Origin: Deltaproteobacteria bacterium
Lineage (GTDB): Bacteria; Myxococcota; Kuafuiibacteriia; Kuafuiibacteriales; Kuafuiibacteriaceae
NCBI GenBank assembly: GCA_016713425.1
Contig: JADJPE010000005.1
Span: forward strand, 4,438,501-4,502,500
Direction: 5' to 3'
DNA: 64,000 nucleotides
The notes under the pieces are model-generated. The model had not been told where the DNA came from. It searched no databases and saw only the letters and a list, made by a program, of their open reading frames with translations. Shown one piece after another: positions 52,801-60,966 of this stretch. Position 1 is the first letter of the stretch. Each line of letters opens with the position of its first letter. The position numbers were made by a program, and so were the translations under genes.

Positions 52801-53075
52801 AATGTCCCCGCGTCCACGGACGTCGAGGGCGCGAGATCGAAAACGTCGTCGGCCGAAACGAACGTCGAGGCGCCGTATTCAGGTGTCGGCTGCCGTGACG
52901 CGCTCACCGGCGGGTTCGAGTCAAGCCGCCCGCCCGAATCACAGCCGAAGAGGGTCCCAAATGCGACGAAAGACGCCGCGAGCGAGCCCGGCGCGATGAG
53001 ACGTCGTCGCGGAGCAGGAAGACGAGTTGGTACGTTGAAGGCATGGAACCGCGTGCAGGTGCGGGCGTCTTGCAT
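49806..53075 (-). CDS. Secreted beta-propeller lipoprotein
   Basis: A 1089-residue protein with a lipobox near residue 44 (FGTLFGC), so anchored outside the cytoplasm. The body consists of repeated segments of the form 'LxLIDLSNPDxPVxxG', 'VADISDPDAPILLDRAL', 'LYDVSNPDAPIERGRM' and 'PLDISDPSNPVMRDAL', the pattern of LVIVD/beta-propeller repeat proteins. The mature N-terminus is acidic and Ser/Thr-rich. A Cys-rich insertion near residue 750-800 (CEAFGCDPAF and later CGSDCFISGFMQCSS) may be held by disulfides. I chose ATG 53075; GTG 53105 is possible. The gene converges on the Rhs 2 relic. A binding or scaffolding role is usual for such propellers. Confidence 0.8.
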   Translation of the reverse strand: MQDARTCTRFHAFNVPTRLPAPRRRLIAPGSLAASFVAFGTLFGCDSGGRLDSNPPVSASRQPTPEYGASTFVSADDVFDLAPSTSVDAGTFDGAASGAPSTSPGDRDDAVVTVDRGNLYRLGADQLLLNFNAYRGLQLIDLSNPDLPVMKGSIRATGTPVEMYAVGRYVFMLLNDWSGYYARRPHVDAVEDVLGAFHYEGGVVLVADISDPDAPILLDRALIPGAISTSRLKQSGDQVALYVVTSRQDTNAAEMRTLVKSFSLDASGRLTPRSEIDLGGNVTDIQATSERLLVARSALPPSSSGPKSQVTILDIQGVDGSMLEGASVVTEGVVRSKDNMDLFGDILRIVTANTRGSLSNTNHIETFDARDISNVTRIAHETFGDGEDLYATIFDGPKAFFVTYRFVDPFHAFEIGADGSIVERSQFIVSGWNNFFRLTQNGERLVGIGWDDPNQHGRQLAISLYDATDLTNPSPLLARETATFTFASASEATWDDQAFTVIEGATHIAAPNGEIETNVVLLPFSGQDPAAGRYVAAVQIFTFSATTLTRRGVMDHGAPVRRTFAVEPDNRNVANLSDVRLGLYDVSNPDAPIERGRMELAPYDEAFFVVGDDYGVRLRRTSYAYSWWGYAAPVRPHDVLEVIPLEDDVDRAMPVASIDIEPGAPVYQMGDRLAVLYGTVTSSVPAVRSLTLDMWSLADPTAPALLGRSPIAGCEAFGCDPAFQSQVMVAGETLVFVEQVWEQISIGTRHVRYIEPDAFRCGSDCFISGFMQCSSLHRIDGTIEPETCSGSPFKKCPLAMSQEYCTDIEDPTSIATHEVERTYEVFRDSSRAVFHPLDISDPSNPVMRDALGMSQGEESTHIFAAGTTVYSAWKVPHPVPGDTRNFADHYFRAIDFSAPSTPEAGPAINVPGVLLAVTGDTLVTRDALFNGTRVETSVDKLVLRDDVAYLVGVKRFDDRRVRDVVVEGQRHVLVTHQSATDDTSSPAVSLSVLDLADSVFDETASLPIAPSAVVLDVDLESQAHRALFLVSGGILALNLNDLTAPEAEAFFPMRGQPSSLVANQSALYLAAQRYGLYRFDFGRANLLEP

Positions 53076-53190
53076 GAAGCCCGCGATAAGCAAAAGTAGT
53101 ACCACTCGGGAATTGCGGGTTCGTCGCCGTAGAGTCAGGTGGCTATGCCTGATGCCGGCACCCGAGGCCCGGGGCGCCCGGACAAATTTG

Positions 53191-53249
53191 ACTTAGTTGG
53201 GGCCCGTTGGCTTAGTTGGGGCCCGTTGACTTGGTTGGGGCCCGTTGAC
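53191..53249. repeat. 19-bp tandem repeat
   Basis: Three copies of CTTAGTTGGGGCCCGTTGG in the 268-base gap between the divergent beta-propeller and membrane-protein genes. A second short direct repeat (CCAAAATCTGAAGAATCCATGG type) follows at about 53295-53330. Confidence 0.85.
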
Positions 53250-53343
53250 GTGTCTTGGAATGACGGCCAACGCCCAACAAGCGTATCATCGATGGCCAAA
53301 ATCTGAAGAATCCATGGCCCAAATCTAAACAGGAAGGCTCACG

Positions 53344-53928
53344 ATGGTCGAAGACAACCCTTTCCGAGGCCCAAGCGCGCCACTTGACGCACCCGCTCCC
53401 GGCGAACCCGTGCGCGCCGCAGAGGCCGAGCGCATCCGAAAGGCGCACCTCACTGCGGAAACCAACATCCGATCGATTGGAACGCTGCAGATCGCCGGTG
53501 CGGTCCTCGGCGCGCTGGGTTTGGTCGCGGTGGCCATCCCAGGTTTCATGGGCAAACAGGAATTGCCCGACCCGATATCCATGGCCGTCGTCGCGACATG
53601 GTGTGCGATCGGGCTCGTCTACGCCGCCTATATGGCGAGCGGTATCGGCCTACGAAAACTCCGACGCTGGGCTCGCATCCCATCGGTGGTCCTCTCGGCC
53701 CTCGGCTTGTTGGCCTTTCCGGTCGGCACGCTCATTGGCGGGATCTTTTTGTACGTACTTCTCAACAAAAAGGCGGCACGCGTCTTTGCGCCCGACTACG
53801 AAGAGATCCTCCGCAAGACCCCGCACATCCGCTACCGCACGTCCGCCCTCACGTGGATCATCTTTGGGCTCATTGTTGCCGTACTGATTGCGGCGCTGAT
53901 CGGCATGACCATGTCCAAGATGTCCTGA
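53344..53928 (+). CDS. Small integral membrane protein
   Basis: A 194-residue protein starting at ATG 53344 with AGGAAGG upstream. A soluble, Pro/Glu-rich N-terminus of about 45 residues is followed by four hydrophobic helices: LQIAGAVLGALGLVAVAIPG, MAVVATWCAIGLVYAAYMA, IPSVVLSALGLLAFPVGTLI and WIIFGLIVAVLIAALIGM. The sequence between the third and fourth helices (FLYVLLNKKAARVFAPDYEE) is a form often seen at the end of small DUF-type membrane proteins of Myxococcota. No catalytic motif. Function unknown. Confidence 0.8.
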   Translation: MVEDNPFRGPSAPLDAPAPGEPVRAAEAERIRKAHLTAETNIRSIGTLQIAGAVLGALGLVAVAIPGFMGKQELPDPISMAVVATWCAIGLVYAAYMASGIGLRKLRRWARIPSVVLSALGLLAFPVGTLIGGIFLYVLLNKKAARVFAPDYEEILRKTPHIRYRTSALTWIIFGLIVAVLIAALIGMTMSKMS

Positions 53929-54029
53929 ATCGCCCTCGGTTTCGGCGGCGACTCAGGCCGTCTCCGATGTCCAGCAACTCCGCCCAAAGCAACGCCGAGC
54001 ATACCTGAGCGCTTGCCACACCCGCAGGC

Positions 54030-54083
54030 AAGGCGCGCCAGAACCGAGCCGCGCCAGAACCAAGGCGCGCCAGAACCGAGCCG
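54030..54083. repeat. 16-bp tandem repeat
   Basis: Three to four copies of GCGCCAGAACCGAGCC in the 172-base gap between two convergent genes. Confidence 0.8.
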
Positions 54084-54100
54084 CCCTCGGACCGGCCTTG

Positions 54101-55842
54101 TTAACGCGGCAGGTTGATCACAGCGCCAACATTCAGACCATCGTTCAAGCGCGTCCCTGGATGGATCACATACGGCGTGGTACCGAGATACTTCCCGTCT
54201 CGATCGAAGCGGATACTCCCCGACCAAATCGCGGTGCTTGTGATTGTATCCTCATCGGCCTCGCCGGGTTGGACGACGAACGAGCCATCTGCGCGAGCGC
54301 TGAGCACGAGCGCACCATCGAGGAAGTTCAGGCCGCGAAAGGTCGCTGTGCTTGAAGAGAGGCTCCGAGCCCACACCAATGTTCCGTCCGTCAGGCTGAG
54401 CCTCGAACCGAACGGCCCTTGGATCTCGCGCGTCTCGGCGTCCTCGTCGCCGACACCGAAAACAAGGGTTCCATCGCCCGTGCCCAACGCGAACACCGCG
54501 TCGTCATCTTCATCATCAACAACAAGCGCTGAAAACGGGCGTGTCAAACCGCGCATCCACTCGAGCGATCCGTTCGAATCATACCGCACCAGAAACGCCC
54601 CCGCGCCGACCGGTAGGTGGGTCCCCTGGAGCCCATCATCGACATCGGCCTCGTCGCCTGCAGCGCCAGAGAAGAGCGACGCTCCATTCAGAAGCATTGC
54701 GGAGGAATGGATGGAAGCACCCGAGGTTTCGGCACCCACGAAGCGCATCCAGGCACGTCGCGACGCGCCCGTATAGCGAACAAACGCGCCAACGAACTGC
54801 TGAGACACCGAGATCTGCAGCGGATCCGAGGTGTTCGCGCCAAGGATGTATTCGCCCGCGGCGCCGACAAACAACATACCGAGAACAAAAGAGCTGTCAT
54901 CGGATGGGCTGCCGATTCCAGTACCGTTGTGGCGCAGGCCATACTGCGTTGCGGGCTGACTCGGAACGTTCAAGATGACACTGTCCGGGACGAAATCGCC
55001 GGTCTCGGCGTCAAACGACGCGACGAAGCCAAACTGTGCGCGCCGACGAACTGGGACTCGCTCCTCGCTTGCCTCGCCCTCGCCAAATATGAGTTCGTCG
55101 GTCACGTCTTGGTCCCGGGTCGAACCCACCGCGGTCCCGACGAGGCGCAGGCGATCGCCGACGCGATGAAGGCCAGAGACGGAGTATGTCTTGCCCGTGG
55201 GCTCCAGCTCGGCGTTCCCGAGTCGCTTTGCCCACCGCAACACGCCGTCGCGATCGTACTGAACGAGGAGGACGCCTCGCCTAAACGCAATGTCGTTTGC
55301 GGAAGTCGTCGATGAAGTCACAGACAAGGCTTTCGTATCGTCGGCGTTGTGAAACGTGAACTCACCGTTGATGGAAAGAGCGAAAGAGATCGTGCCGTCA
55401 TCGTCGACCACGAGATCAGTCCGTCCGAAGCTCGGCTGGCCTGCGTCGATGCGAGCCAACCCACTGAAAGCATCCGTCGGGCCCAAACGAAGCGAGATAA
55501 GCGCCATCGAGATCGACCGTGCGCTCGGTCGTGTATCCCGCGCCGAAAGTCACGGTCTGGGGATTCTGCGTGGAGCCAAGCATCACGTATTGCTGGTCGC
55601 TCGACGGGCATGGCTTGAGGGCACCACCGTCCAGAGGCACCGCGCCGTCTCGACCCTCGACCGACGCGTCCACATCCGTATCCGCATCCGCAAAACCGAT
55701 GGCATCGAGCGATGGCTTGGCATCACTGACAGCACCCGCATCCGCCGCATCCCCGTGGTGCATCGGATACCGGGTCTGCGCAGGCCAGGACCGAAACAAC
55801 CCCGGTGCAAAGGACCAACATGGAATGTGACGACGAACGCAT
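54101..55842 (-). pseudogene. Lipoprotein with beta-propeller-like repeats, broken by two frameshifts
   Basis: Read in three successive phases this is one protein. Phase 1 starts at ATG 55842 with a lipoprotein signal, SMLVLCTGVVSVLACADPVS. Near 55765 the sense passes to phase 2 (GDAADAGAVSDAKPSLDA, then LKPCPSSDQQYVMLGSTQNP, and YLASFGPDGCFQWVG). Near 55450 it passes to phase 3 (ARIDAGQPSFGRTDLVVDDD) and runs to the stop at 54101. Phase 3 carries repeated segments of the kind 'FLVRYDSNGSLEWMR' and 'VLLVQYDRDGVLRWAKRLG', typical of SBBP-like propeller lipoproteins. As printed, none of the three pieces makes the whole protein. Either the gene is inactive or the sequence has two indels. The intact product would be about 580 residues. 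Confidence 0.75.
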
Positions 55843-56586
55843 CCGCGACTTAAAGCAGCTTTGTCTCGCGTGATCCAGCGCCTGGGCGCCGAGGCCAAAG
55901 CGGACATGCGGCCTCGCGAGCTCTACCTCACATTTGTGCACCCCGCGTAGCGCCGCCAAACACCGCCGAATACCGGGCGGGAGCCAACCGGAGCCGGCGC
56001 AAGGCCTGGAACGAGGCCGTCGGAAGTCGGAAGTCGGAAGTCGTAGCCAGCGACATCAGTCCATCGCAACTCATCGACAGGTCGAGCCACTGAACACCTC
56101 ACGACAGAGATGCACGCTCAGTTCCAGCGGCCAGAGTGGTTGTGACTTCGCGGTGTCCGCGATCGCCGAATGAAAACGCTGCCACCCTAACGCGGCTATC
56201 CGATGGCTTGTATTGGCCGCGCTTCGCGACTGCGGCGATGGCGGGTGCAGAGCTCTTGCGATCTTGTCCGCACGCCGAGGGGTGGAGCTTCGGTCAGGTC
56301 GGTGAGATCGCCTGCCGAGGTGCGAAGAACGACCCCGAGCGACGGGAGTTCGTGGCGATGATGCAGCAGGCCCAAGCTGTTGACGGGAGAGCGAATCGCA
56401 TCGCTCGCAGATAATCCGCGGCGGGTGGACCCGCCAACGGATCGTGAGGAGCGGAATATCTGCACTCCATCGCGGAACTTAACGCGAAAACGGGGTAAGC
56501 ACTTGCTCCGGCACGGAGCTGCGGTCGAGGATAGCCGCGCGATGCGATCACACGATACACTCCGGCACGGAGGGACGCAGGTTGAT
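55843..56586. other. 744-base region with a short repeat and one coding-like fragment
   Basis: Between the broken lipoprotein gene and the signal-peptide gene at 56587. A GGAAGTC heptamer is repeated three to four times at 56020-56044. Apart from the frame at 56136-56414 I find no supported gene. Direct repeats of CTCCGGCACGGAG-type sequence occur near 56507 and 56561. Confidence 0.5.
56136..56414 (+). CDS. Coding-like fragment, unknown
   Basis: A 92-residue frame from GTG 56136. The part after residue 20 reads like real protein with G/C-ending codons (GLYWPRFATAAMAGAELL, GWSFGQVGEIACRGAKNDPE, FVAMMQQAQAV). The first 20 residues do not, and there is no Shine-Dalgarno, so this may be the 3' end of a gene whose start is lost. 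I do not recognise the family. Confidence 0.35.
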   Translation: MVVTSRCPRSPNENAATLTRLSDGLYWPRFATAAMAGAELLRSCPHAEGWSFGQVGEIACRGAKNDPERREFVAMMQQAQAVDGRANRIARR

Positions 56587-57393
56587 ATGGCGCTGGGTGT
56601 GTACTGCAGGCTGACATGGTTTAGTGTTGTGTTTCTCGCCGCCTCGACGTCGAGCGCCATCGCGAAGGAGAGGCCAGGGCACGGGAAGTCAGAGAGCGAG
56701 AAGTCCGAGGGTGCGAAGTCAAAGCAGGCGTCAGAGGCCGGGAAGTCAGACAGGGAGAAGTCGAACACGAGGATGCGGATGGACGATGTGTCGAAGAAGC
56801 CGTTTCTGATGCCGACTGTCCTCAAAGTGGGGCAACCCGTGCTCTTCGAGGATGGACTTAGGATCGAACTCCAAAGCTTCTCGCACAAGCGGCCTAGGGT
56901 TGGGGGCCCAACGATGGCCACGGCGTATCTTCAACTTCATCCCGTGAAAGGAGATGCGCGAGAGGTGCGGCTGTCGGTGCATGGCCGCGAAGGTCAAGAA
57001 GGCCGGACGTTCGAGCGCGAGAGGTTCTCACGTGAGTATGAGTTCACATTGACTGCGTTCAGCTATGACGAATCGATCGAGTTGACGGTGCGCCGATGGG
57101 ACGTCAAGGCAGAGGCCTATGGTCACGATTTCACCCTGCCTCCGGACGAACTCATCATGTTCGAAGGCGGGTTGAAGCTTCGTTTCCGGGCCGCCGCGAT
57201 GACGCTCGAGGTTATCACCGATGAGCTCGGTGGCCACCTCGATACCGTGCATCTTGCCAATCTGCTGGCGGGTGGCCCTTCGCTTGACGGCGGCCAGAAG
57301 GGCTCGTCATCGGTCCGCTACGGTCGAGATCGAATCCATGTCCTCTCGGTTGAGTCGAACGGCCTCGTCATGCGTGTGGAGCGCGAGAGCTAG
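56587..57393 (+). CDS. Secreted protein with signal peptide, unknown function
   Basis: A 268-residue protein starting at ATG 56587, with GCAGG a few bases upstream. The signal peptide LTWFSVVFLAASTSSAIA precedes a Lys/Ser/Glu-rich repeat (SESEKSEGAKSK and similar). The rest is predicted beta-rich: LKVGQPVLFEDGLRIELQSF, EYEFTLTAFSYDESIEL, LPPDELIMFEGGLKLRFRAA. It is expected in the periplasm or outside. No family recognised. Its 3' end overlaps the convergent DUF805 gene by 26 bases. Confidence 0.78.
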   Translation: MALGVYCRLTWFSVVFLAASTSSAIAKERPGHGKSESEKSEGAKSKQASEAGKSDREKSNTRMRMDDVSKKPFLMPTVLKVGQPVLFEDGLRIELQSFSHKRPRVGGPTMATAYLQLHPVKGDAREVRLSVHGREGQEGRTFERERFSREYEFTLTAFSYDESIELTVRRWDVKAEAYGHDFTLPPDELIMFEGGLKLRFRAAAMTLEVITDELGGHLDTVHLANLLAGGPSLDGGQKGSSSVRYGRDRIHVLSVESNGLVMRVERES

Positions 57394-58234
57394 CGCTGTG
57401 CCCATGTTGAGTTTCGCCCCTCGAGTGCGACGTCGGCCGAAGCGTCACATGCCGAATGTGCCGTTGCACTCGCTGGTGAATTTGGTGGATCAGCGCATCC
57501 GACCACAAGGCCCAATACGGGGCGGGATGAAGGTCGAGCGTGTACCAGGTCGAGCCCTCTAGAAGTGTTCCTCCGTTTGGAAGGGTCTTGAGTCGAACGT
57601 TGGGCCAGACCATCTCGGGTGGCGCGTCGACCTCGATCTGCGTGACGACCTCCCGTACGTCGAGGGAAGGTTCATGACCGACGCCAATGACGAACGGCGT
57701 CGCGAAGAAGAGCATCAGACCGTACTCCTTGAAGGCGAGCACGCTGACGCCGATTCCGAGCATTGCGATCGCGGCTCCGGCGGCGACCCCGAAGAGCGCG
57801 CTTCGAATCGAGGACTCAGTCGATGGCGCGACCTTCGACCAAGTCGAAACAGTCTTGGATGTCGGGACGAACGACAGCAAGGCGATGACCAGGAGATTGA
57901 GAAACGGGAATACGAACAAGAGGCCTATCCAGGGCGTGAGGCCGCCGTCTATTGCGCGGCGGACGGACATCGACGCGCCGATCCAGAGAAACAGGAGTGC
58001 CCACAAGCCCATGGTCAGCAGGGTTCCGACGCCGGCAGAACCACCCAGGAGGCGGTCGCGTGTCGCGAAGAGCGGACTCATGAAGTCGATCGGCATCAGG
58101 ATCTGACCGCTCGACAGGTAGATCGCGAGGGCGTCGAGCGCGTACTTCAAGGCCATGAGCAACACGCCCGAGACCACGTAGTCTAGCCGCGTCACCCGCC
58201 CCGAAGACCCAAACCAAAGACGTACGAGCCGCAT
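57368..58234 (-). CDS. DUF805 membrane protein with internally deleted SRPBCC-type domain
   Basis: A 288-residue protein. The N-terminus LVRLWFGSSGRVTRLDYVVS and the following four hydrophobic helices are DUF805. After about residue 195 comes DVREVVTQIEVDAPPEMVWP, the opening of an SRPBCC-like domain seen fused to DUF805 in related genomes, and then directly LPNGGTLLEGSTWYTLDLHP and YWALWSDALIHQIHQRVQRHI, which are its end. The 100 or so residues normally in between are absent, with the join near 57596 and the frame kept. A ligand pocket is therefore unlikely to form. Start ATG 58234; upstream in-frame sequence is not conserved. The family comparison is from memory of the pattern. Confidence 0.78.
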   Translation of the reverse strand: MRLVRLWFGSSGRVTRLDYVVSGVLLMALKYALDALAIYLSSGQILMPIDFMSPLFATRDRLLGGSAGVGTLLTMGLWALLFLWIGASMSVRRAIDGGLTPWIGLLFVFPFLNLLVIALLSFVPTSKTVSTWSKVAPSTESSIRSALFGVAAGAAIAMLGIGVSVLAFKEYGLMLFFATPFVIGVGHEPSLDVREVVTQIEVDAPPEMVWPNVRLKTLPNGGTLLEGSTWYTLDLHPAPYWALWSDALIHQIHQRVQRHIRHVTLRPTSHSRGETQHGHSASSRAPHA

Positions 58235-58384
58235 CGACCCAAAGTTGCACGGACCTGCTCGGCTAGGCAATTCATGGAGGCGCGCGAAGGCTGTGCGCTC
58301 GCAAATCCCAGACACAAGAAAGGCGTGGTCGGCGGGTCGGCGAGTGAGTGACCGGCTCGGGTTGTGGACCCTTGAGGTAACCGT

Positions 58385-59026
58385 ATGGCATGCTCAACCC
58401 CGATGATGCAGATCCTTGGCGGGAACCGCTCTCGCGCAGTATTTCCGAGCGTCGTGTTTGCGGGCCTCATGTTTGCGGGCCTCATGTTTGCGGGCCTCAT
58501 GAGTGGATGGCCCGCGCTTCTGTCTGCGGCCGATGGGTCGTCAACGCAGCCCGGGGCCTCCGCCGCCTCGAGGCCGAGCCAGGCCAAGCCCGCTCGCAAG
58601 AGCGTTCCTCGGGGCGCGCCGGGTCATCGGAGCTTTGATGCCGACCTGCGAGGACCCGGAGCCCTGGTGGTCAGGAACAGAACGGACCATCCGATTCGGC
58701 TCCGTTGGGCTGCGGATATTGAGAGACTGTCGGATGAGACGTGGACCGTCGAGCGCGCTCATCTTTTTCTCTTCGGCGCGTGTCCCGAACCTGATGCGCC
58801 TCCGACGGGATGCGTGACCGTTCCGGCGCGCGGCACAGTGCGCGTTCAGCCATGGACGGGCTATTTTGGCTGCGCCCAGTGTGACGTGTGCCGAAAGAAC
58901 GTTCCAGCCGCTCCTGGCACGTACCGCTTCGTGGTCTGGTCTTGCGACGGACGAACACGCGTGGAGAGTCCGTTGTCGATCCTGAACGAGCCCGGAAAGA
59001 TCAGTGGGCCTCCGTGGGCTGATTGA
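58385..59026 (+). CDS. Secreted Cys-containing protein with a repeat in its signal peptide
   Basis: A 213-residue protein starting at ATG 58385, with GAGG seven bases upstream. The hydrophobic core of the signal peptide is made of three exact copies of FAGLM (residues 25-39). After cleavage near ALLSAADG a Ser/Ala/Pro linker leads to a beta-rich domain with RNRTDHPIRLRWAADIERL, CPEPDAPPTGC and YFGCAQCDVC, so at least one disulfide or a metal site is likely. The final VESPLSILNEP resembles secreted domains found in Myxococcota that I cannot name. It is followed by a 10-bp repeat. Confidence 0.8.
   Translation: MACSTPMMQILGGNRSRAVFPSVVFAGLMFAGLMFAGLMSGWPALLSAADGSSTQPGASAASRPSQAKPARKSVPRGAPGHRSFDADLRGPGALVVRNRTDHPIRLRWAADIERLSDETWTVERAHLFLFGACPEPDAPPTGCVTVPARGTVRVQPWTGYFGCAQCDVCRKNVPAAPGTYRFVVWSCDGRTRVESPLSILNEPGKISGPPWAD
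58457..58501 (+). repeat. Three 15-bp repeats encoding the signal peptide core
   Basis: Three identical copies of TTTGCGGGCCTCATG, in frame, form the h-region of the signal peptide. Confidence 0.92.
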
Positions 59027-59056
59027 GACTGATTGAGACTGATTGAGACTGATTGA
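59019..59056. repeat. 10-bp tandem repeat at a gene end
   Basis: Four copies of GATTGAGACT overlapping the stop codon of the preceding gene. The remaining gap to 59268 shows nothing recognisable. Confidence 0.85.
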
Positions 59057-59268
59057 TGATGGGGACGCCCCCCCCGACGGCGCATCCCGAGGAATTTGAT
59101 CGATCGAGTCCGGTCAAGGTCCAAGTCGCACCATGTCGCACGGCGCCCAGATCTGTGGACTGGGAGAAGCCGCACGGATCGAAGACAGCCAGCGGGAACT
59201 GCCCTTGTCATGACCGAGGGGAACGTGTGTGATTCGTGGAGAAGTCCGTAGGTTGCATGGAGGCGTGC

Positions 59269-60966
59269 ATGTCGAATGCCACAGACCTGTATCCGATGGT
59301 CGCGAGGCGCGTCTCCTCGAAGCTTCTCGTCCTGATGACCCTCGCGCTCACGCTCACGCTTGGTGCAGCGACCGTGGCCTGCTCTGGCGAGCTGGACCCC
59401 GCGTCGGAGGAGAGCGAGCTCGCGCAGCCCGTCGTCAGCAACACCGCGACGTTTGCCTTCGACGAGGCTATCGCCCGAGGCGTGGTCGACTTCATGCCCA
59501 ACCCATGGTCGAGCCGCGGATATGACCACCTCGTGGCCAGCCTCCGCGAGCTCAACCCAGGGCTCATCAACCGCTTTGGCTTCCTGTACGGTGGTCCCAC
59601 TCAGTGGTACCTCGACAAGATGGGCGGGACCCTCGCCCAGATGAAGACGAAGCTGCCCCGCGCGATCATGGGCGCTGGCTTTCCCGAGCACATCGGGAGG
59701 GTCGTCGACAACATCTACAGCCGAACGTTCACCTGCGAGCCGGGCGCCGCGCCACGCACGTTCACCTGGGAGCGCATCACCAGTCAGCGCCTGTTCTCGC
59801 CCGGTCACTACTGGCTCGATCCTGCCAAGGCCGAGGCCCATGACTACCTGACTTGCTTGGGCAAGATCTTCGTCGACAAGGGCTTTCGCTTCATCAACTT
59901 CGAGAACCCCGAGCAGATCGTCGCCCATTCCAGCAACCCAGACCTGGCCCTGAGCAACCTCCGCGCCGTGCAGAGCGAGATCAACCGCTACGCGAGCGCA
60001 AGGGGCTTCGGACCGATCTACTGGGGCGGGGACTCGTACCTCTCCCATCGGATGCCTTTGCATGCCGTCTACGTCCCAGCGCGCTTCTTCCACACCACGT
60101 TTGCCCAGCAATACCAGAACAAGATCAAGCGCCCCGGCGTCGGGAGCTCTGAGTACTCCTACGTGCTCTCGCAACGTCGCATCGACGACGTGAAAGCCGC
60201 GACAGCACCCGGCACCAGGATCTTCTTCTACATCGACAACTTCGATTCCGACCAAGACGATCTACGACGCATGATGGAACTCGATCGGACCAACCGCCAC
60301 TTCATGCTCCGCGAGTCGGGTCGGGTGGCGCGCCTCAGCGGGGTGTACTTCTTGCCCAACCTGAACCACTGCGCTGGCTGCGTGCCGAACGACCCGGCCA
60401 TCATCAAGGACCAGTGCCACATCGTGACGACCCCCGATCGCGCCTACACCCAGTACGACGCGCACTACTGCAGCGACTACGAGGCGATTCGCAACGCAAT
60501 CCGTCCGCCGAACGCCATCACTACACCCGTTGCGTGGATCAACGATTGGGCCATCTGCTCGTCGACCATCGGGCAGCTCGCCGACTGCAACGGCCAATGC
60601 ATCTATCACAAACAGCTCTACCCCGAGTACCGCGACAACCCGCTGCGTGGTGCTGACGCTTCGATCTACGCTTACATCGAGTACCGTATTGACCCGAGCG
60701 GCTACTGCCAAGCCACCAAGCTCGATAAGCTGAGAAAGGTCACTACGAGGACCGCGTGGATCAACGAATACGCGGTCTGCTCGTCGACCATCGGCCAGTC
60801 GACCGGCTGCCTCGATTGGGATGGCCAGGCGAGCAGTTGCATCTGGCACAGCCGCACGCGATGGGAGTACCAGCACCTCGACGCGACCTCGGCCCAGACA
60901 ATGGATCTCTACTATCGCCAGGACAGCCGCGGTGTGTGCTCCGCTGCGCTCCAGGTCATGCGCTGA
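59269..60966 (+). CDS. Secreted lipoprotein with a duplicated Cys-rich C-terminal domain
   Basis: A 565-residue protein. I chose ATG 59269 because GGAGG lies five bases upstream; GTG 59236 and ATG 59257 are weaker. The signal peptide ends near TVAC, so it may be lipid-anchored. The central 350 residues look like an alpha/beta barrel (FRFINFENPEQIVAHSSNP, GPIYWGGDSYLSHRMP, FYIDNFDSDQDDL), possibly a glycosidase, but I see no decisive active-site motif. The last 140 residues are two copies of a domain opening with (V/T)AWIN(D/E)(W/Y)A(I/V)CSSTIGQ, each with four or five cysteines. Codons end in C more often than in neighbouring genes, which may reflect a different history. The stop overlaps the next start (TGATG). 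Confidence 0.78.
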   Translation: MSNATDLYPMVARRVSSKLLVLMTLALTLTLGAATVACSGELDPASEESELAQPVVSNTATFAFDEAIARGVVDFMPNPWSSRGYDHLVASLRELNPGLINRFGFLYGGPTQWYLDKMGGTLAQMKTKLPRAIMGAGFPEHIGRVVDNIYSRTFTCEPGAAPRTFTWERITSQRLFSPGHYWLDPAKAEAHDYLTCLGKIFVDKGFRFINFENPEQIVAHSSNPDLALSNLRAVQSEINRYASARGFGPIYWGGDSYLSHRMPLHAVYVPARFFHTTFAQQYQNKIKRPGVGSSEYSYVLSQRRIDDVKAATAPGTRIFFYIDNFDSDQDDLRRMMELDRTNRHFMLRESGRVARLSGVYFLPNLNHCAGCVPNDPAIIKDQCHIVTTPDRAYTQYDAHYCSDYEAIRNAIRPPNAITTPVAWINDWAICSSTIGQLADCNGQCIYHKQLYPEYRDNPLRGADASIYAYIEYRIDPSGYCQATKLDKLRKVTTRTAWINEYAVCSSTIGQSTGCLDWDGQASSCIWHSRTRWEYQHLDATSAQTMDLYYRQDSRGVCSAALQVMR

